A DNA stretch of 6,217 nucleotides, taken from the NCBI GenBank assembly GCA_051651625.1, contig JBOFSQ010000002.1, positions 1-6,217 of the forward strand. Direction: 5' to 3'. Under the pieces are notes generated by a model, which was given only the letters and a program-made list of their open reading frames with translations, had not been told where the DNA came from and searched no databases. Shown here piece by piece: positions 5,238 to 6,217 of this stretch (position 1 is the stretch's first letter; each line of letters opens with the position of its first letter). Position numbers and translations under genes: made by a program. Origin of the DNA: JBOFSQ01 sp051651625. Its GTDB lineage: Bacteria; Planctomycetota; Planctomycetia; Pirellulales; Thermoguttaceae.

Positions 5238-5681
5238 CTACTTGAACGGCGTCGCCACCCGCGCATTCCCAGACAGCACCGACGCCAGCGATGACGACGA
5301 TTGATACGCCGCCGCTGCCGTACCACCGCCACCACTCCTGCTGGCACAAGTCGTGCAAATCGCAGAGCCGCCGGAGAAACTAAATCCGTCTACGCGACCA
5401 GTTGACGACGACGACGAGTATGCCGAAGTCGAACGCGCACCGGACGAATAATTGCTCGCGCCGGAATTGACGTATACCGCCGCACTGTTCCCCGCGCAGC
5501 TTGCACAATACGCATTTGCACGTCCTGAAGCTGGTCCGCCAGCACTTCTCGCACCGGTTCCGCCGCACGTTGCACAAGTCCCCGACGTGGCAACGGTGTT
5601 GGAGGTCGCCGACCCCGAAACGCTGCGCAGTCCCGTAGAACTACTGATACCACGATTCCCAAATGCACCAATCGCTGACAT
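5238..5681 (-). CDS. Ser/Gly/Ala-rich protein with three C-x-x-C motifs
   Basis: I do not recognise a family. The 147 residues include 35 Ser, 26 Ala and 24 Gly, nine Arg/Lys and a single acidic residue (D98), no His and no Trp, so the protein is basic and probably disordered. Six cysteines form three pairs: C36-x2-C39, C59-x2-C62 and C109-x2-C112. The first continues as CATCGGTG, an exact C-x-x-C-x-G-x-G, the DnaJ zinc-centre motif; the second is C-x-x-C-x-G and the third lacks the glycines. Nineteen residues between pairs one and two is a spacing used by zinc ribbons. There is no J domain, signal peptide or membrane segment. The ATG at 5681-5679 is chosen for the strong AAGGAGG upstream; a longer frame from 5777 would add a Leu/Cys-rich tail overlapping the predicted promoter. 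Metal-binding scaffold and modified-peptide precursor are both open. Confidence 0.75.
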   Translation of the reverse strand: MSAIGAFGNRGISSSTGLRSVSGSATSNTVATSGTCATCGGTGARSAGGPASGRANAYCASCAGNSAAVYVNSGASNYSSGARSTSAYSSSSSTGRVDGFSFSGGSAICTTCASRSGGGGTAAAAYQSSSSLASVLSGNARVATPFK

Positions 5682-5688
5682 AATTTCT

Positions 5689-5695
5689 CCTCCTT
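5689..5695 (-). promoter_or_regulatory. ribosome binding site that fixes the start at 5681
   Basis: AAGGAGG (complement of 5689-5695) sits seven bases before the ATG at 5681-5679 and is the strongest Shine-Dalgarno in the window. The alternative in-frame ATG at 5777 has none. This decides the start of the Cys-motif protein and is good evidence that the low-complexity frame is translated. Confidence 0.85.
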
Positions 5696-5715
5696 TTGAT
5701 CCATCACAAAATGTC

Positions 5716-5745
5716 ACTATATCGCAGTCGGCATACGCACTGCAA
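5716..5745 (-). promoter_or_regulatory. possible promoter of the Cys-motif protein gene
   Basis: On the minus strand TATAGT (complement of 5716-5721) is a fair -10, and TTGCAG (complement of 5740-5745) 18 bases upstream is a half-match to -35. Transcription would begin near 5709, a leader of about 28 nt before the ATG with the ribosome binding site in it. The layout is sensible but the -35 is weak. Confidence 0.4.
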
Positions 5746-5957
5746 ACGAGACGCAGTGGTGCCGACAGCGATGTCATCGAATTGTGCGGTCACGCGAGTC
5801 GCTGTTTTTTTGTGTTGCGCGACGAAAAACGGCGTATGCTGTCGCGGCGACTTACTTGTGTATCCTTTGTACGCATAGACAAAAACGCGGCGAGTCTGCC
5901 GCCTGTACCGACGAGGAAACCTGCGAAGTTCGTGCGGACGTTTTTTGCCACACTCAC
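5746..5957. other. non-coding stretch, nothing firmly assignable
   Basis: The open frames crossing this stretch on either strand run into the palindromic repeats and have unremarkable, Cys/Arg-rich translations, so I assign no gene. ACAGCGA (5765-5771) could pair with TCGCTGT (5799-5805) just before a run of seven T (5805-5811), which resembles a weak plus-strand terminator, but no plus-strand gene precedes it and the loop is 27 nt. A small GCGGC/GCCGC hairpin lies at about 5888-5903. I see nothing else. Confidence 0.4.
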
Positions 5958-5984
5958 ACGGGTATAGTAAACTTTGCTTGCACG
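5958..5984 (+). repeat. dispersed repeat, copy 2 (ACGGGTRTAGTAAASTTT type)
   Basis: ACGGGTATAGTAAACTTTGC followed by TTGCACG matches 3409-3436 at all but two substitutions and one deleted base. Here it lies about 24 bp before the composite palindrome cluster, as copy 1 lies before the nested palindrome. The hairpin present in copy 1 is not conserved in this copy. Confidence 0.6.
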
Positions 5985-6008
5985 CGAACATTGTTTCGCT
6001 GCGTTTTC

Positions 6009-6028
6009 GCCCCAACGGGGCGTAAGAA
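6009..6028 (+). repeat. palindromic repeat module A, copy 1
   Basis: GCCCCAACGGGGCGTAAGAA. The core GCCCC-AAC-GGGGC is a hairpin and extends by one pair on the left to CGCCCC/GGGGCG (6008-6022). The same 20 bases occur inverted and perfectly at 6128-6147 and directly, with one change, at 6090-6109. It abuts module B, which starts at 6029. Confidence 0.9.
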
Positions 6029-6066
6029 CTTAGCCGTGGGTGAGCGGTATTCCGCGAACCCACGGT
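6029..6066 (+). repeat. palindromic repeat module B, left copy, with tandem G/A mismatches
   Basis: CCGTGGGT (6034-6041) pairs with ACCCACGG (6058-6065), and inside it GCGG (6044-6047) pairs with CCGC (6052-6055) around TATT. Between the two stems GA (6042-6043) faces GA (6056-6057), the arrangement that forms sheared tandem G/A pairs in RNA. The flanks CTTAGCCGTGGGTGAGCG (6029-6046) and GCGAACCCACGGT (6054-6066) recur inverted at 6185-6202 and 6170-6182. Confidence 0.85.
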
Positions 6067-6089
6067 ACGCGAACACGACAACATCTCAA

Positions 6090-6109
6090 GCCCCAACGGG
6101 GCGCAAGAA
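6090..6109 (+). repeat. palindromic repeat module A, copy 2
   Basis: GCCCCAACGGGGCGCAAGAA, differing from copy 1 only by C for T at position 15. It lies in the centre of the cluster and is not followed by module B. Confidence 0.88.
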
Positions 6110-6127
6110 TCGCAACGCTCACCAATG

Positions 6128-6147
6128 TTCTTACGCCCCGTTGGGGC
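6128..6147 (-). repeat. palindromic repeat module A, copy 3 (inverted)
   Basis: This is the exact reverse complement of 6009-6028 over all 20 bases. Together with the inverted module B at 6170-6202 it makes the cluster mirror-arranged. Confidence 0.9.
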
Positions 6148-6169
6148 TACGAATTCCGGTGGGCCACGC

Positions 6170-6202
6170 ACCGTGGGTTCGCTTCGCTCACCCACGGCTA
6201 AG
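6170..6202 (-). repeat. palindromic repeat module B, right copy (inverted)
   Basis: Read on the minus strand it is CTTAGCCGTGGGTGAGCG, a GAA tip shared with the stem end, then GCGAACCCACGGT. The stem CCGTGGGT/ACCCACGG and the GA/GA mismatches are identical to the left copy, while the tip stem is GC-GAA-GC instead of GCGG-TATT-CCGC. Keeping the mismatches while changing the tip suggests that structure matters. Confidence 0.85.
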
Positions 6203-6210
6203 CTCTTGCT

Positions 6211-6217
6211 GCCCCGT
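6211..6217 (-). repeat. palindromic repeat core cut by the window edge
   Basis: The last seven bases, GCCCCGT, are the first half of the inverted module A core. It lies eight bases beyond the right copy of module B, mirroring module A next to module B on the left. Only half is visible, so this is likely but unproven. Confidence 0.45.

Noticed and set aside
5765..5811. Plus-strand intrinsic terminator
   Set aside because: The 7-bp stem has a 27-nt loop and no plus-strand gene lies upstream, despite the following T run.
5452..5967. Plus-strand open frame of 171 codons antisense to the Cys-motif gene
   Set aside because: It lacks a ribosome binding site and is Pro/Ala-rich as expected from the complement of Gly/Ser-rich codons; the minus-strand frame has a strong Shine-Dalgarno.
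5704..6195. Minus-strand open frame of 163 codons over the right-end repeats
   Set aside because: Most of it is made of palindromic repeat modules, and its composition (Arg/Ser/Cys/Pro) has no domain signal.
6009..6217. CRISPR array
   Set aside because: Repeat copies are inverted as well as direct, spacing is irregular (81, then 38 nt), and modules A and B alternate; no regular repeat-spacer pattern exists.

Overview
The window looks like an ordinary chromosomal stretch of a moderately GC-rich bacterium. I lean towards Planctomycetota: there is a tiny very basic protein of a kind I associate with that phylum, Shine-Dalgarno (SD) use is patchy, and the intergenic DNA is full of short GC-rich palindromes. 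This taxonomic call is an inference; no marker here settles it.

Left part (1-3391). A 29-residue, Arg/Lys-rich protein with a good SD lies on the minus strand (179-268). It is divergent from a plus-strand group with a sigma70-like promoter (393-420). That group encodes a 2x[4Fe-4S] ferredoxin (526-699), glutamate-1-semialdehyde aminomutase HemL (739-2142; tetrapyrrole synthesis by the C5 route) and a beta-ketoacyl-ACP synthase of the FabF type (2165-3391). The gaps of 39 and 22 nt suggest one transcript. The three proteins do not form an obvious pathway. HemL carries an unusual Ser/Thr-rich insert of about 37 residues, part of which is a recent-looking 21-nt duplication.

Middle (3392-5093). 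A 309-nt convergent spacer contains nested palindromes. It is followed on the minus strand by a DUF4432 / aldose-1-epimerase-like protein (3701-4885). Upstream of that gene is a perfect 30-bp inverted repeat (4960-5029).

Right part (5045-6217). A tRNA-Leu(CAG) gene on the minus strand has its own promoter and a textbook intrinsic terminator. Just upstream of it (minus strand) is a 147-residue Ser/Gly/Ala-rich protein with three C-x-x-C motifs, the first a full C-x-x-C-x-G-x-G as in DnaJ zinc centres; I cannot name it. From about 5958 to the window end there is no gene but a composite, mirror-arranged set of palindromic repeats. One hairpin module keeps tandem G/A mismatches in both copies while its tip changes. 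The core GCCCCAACGGGGC also occurs at 122-134.

The most interesting items are the C-x-x-C protein, the composite repeat cluster, the HemL insert and the 30-bp hairpin. I see no phage, IS transposase, CRISPR array or defence system.
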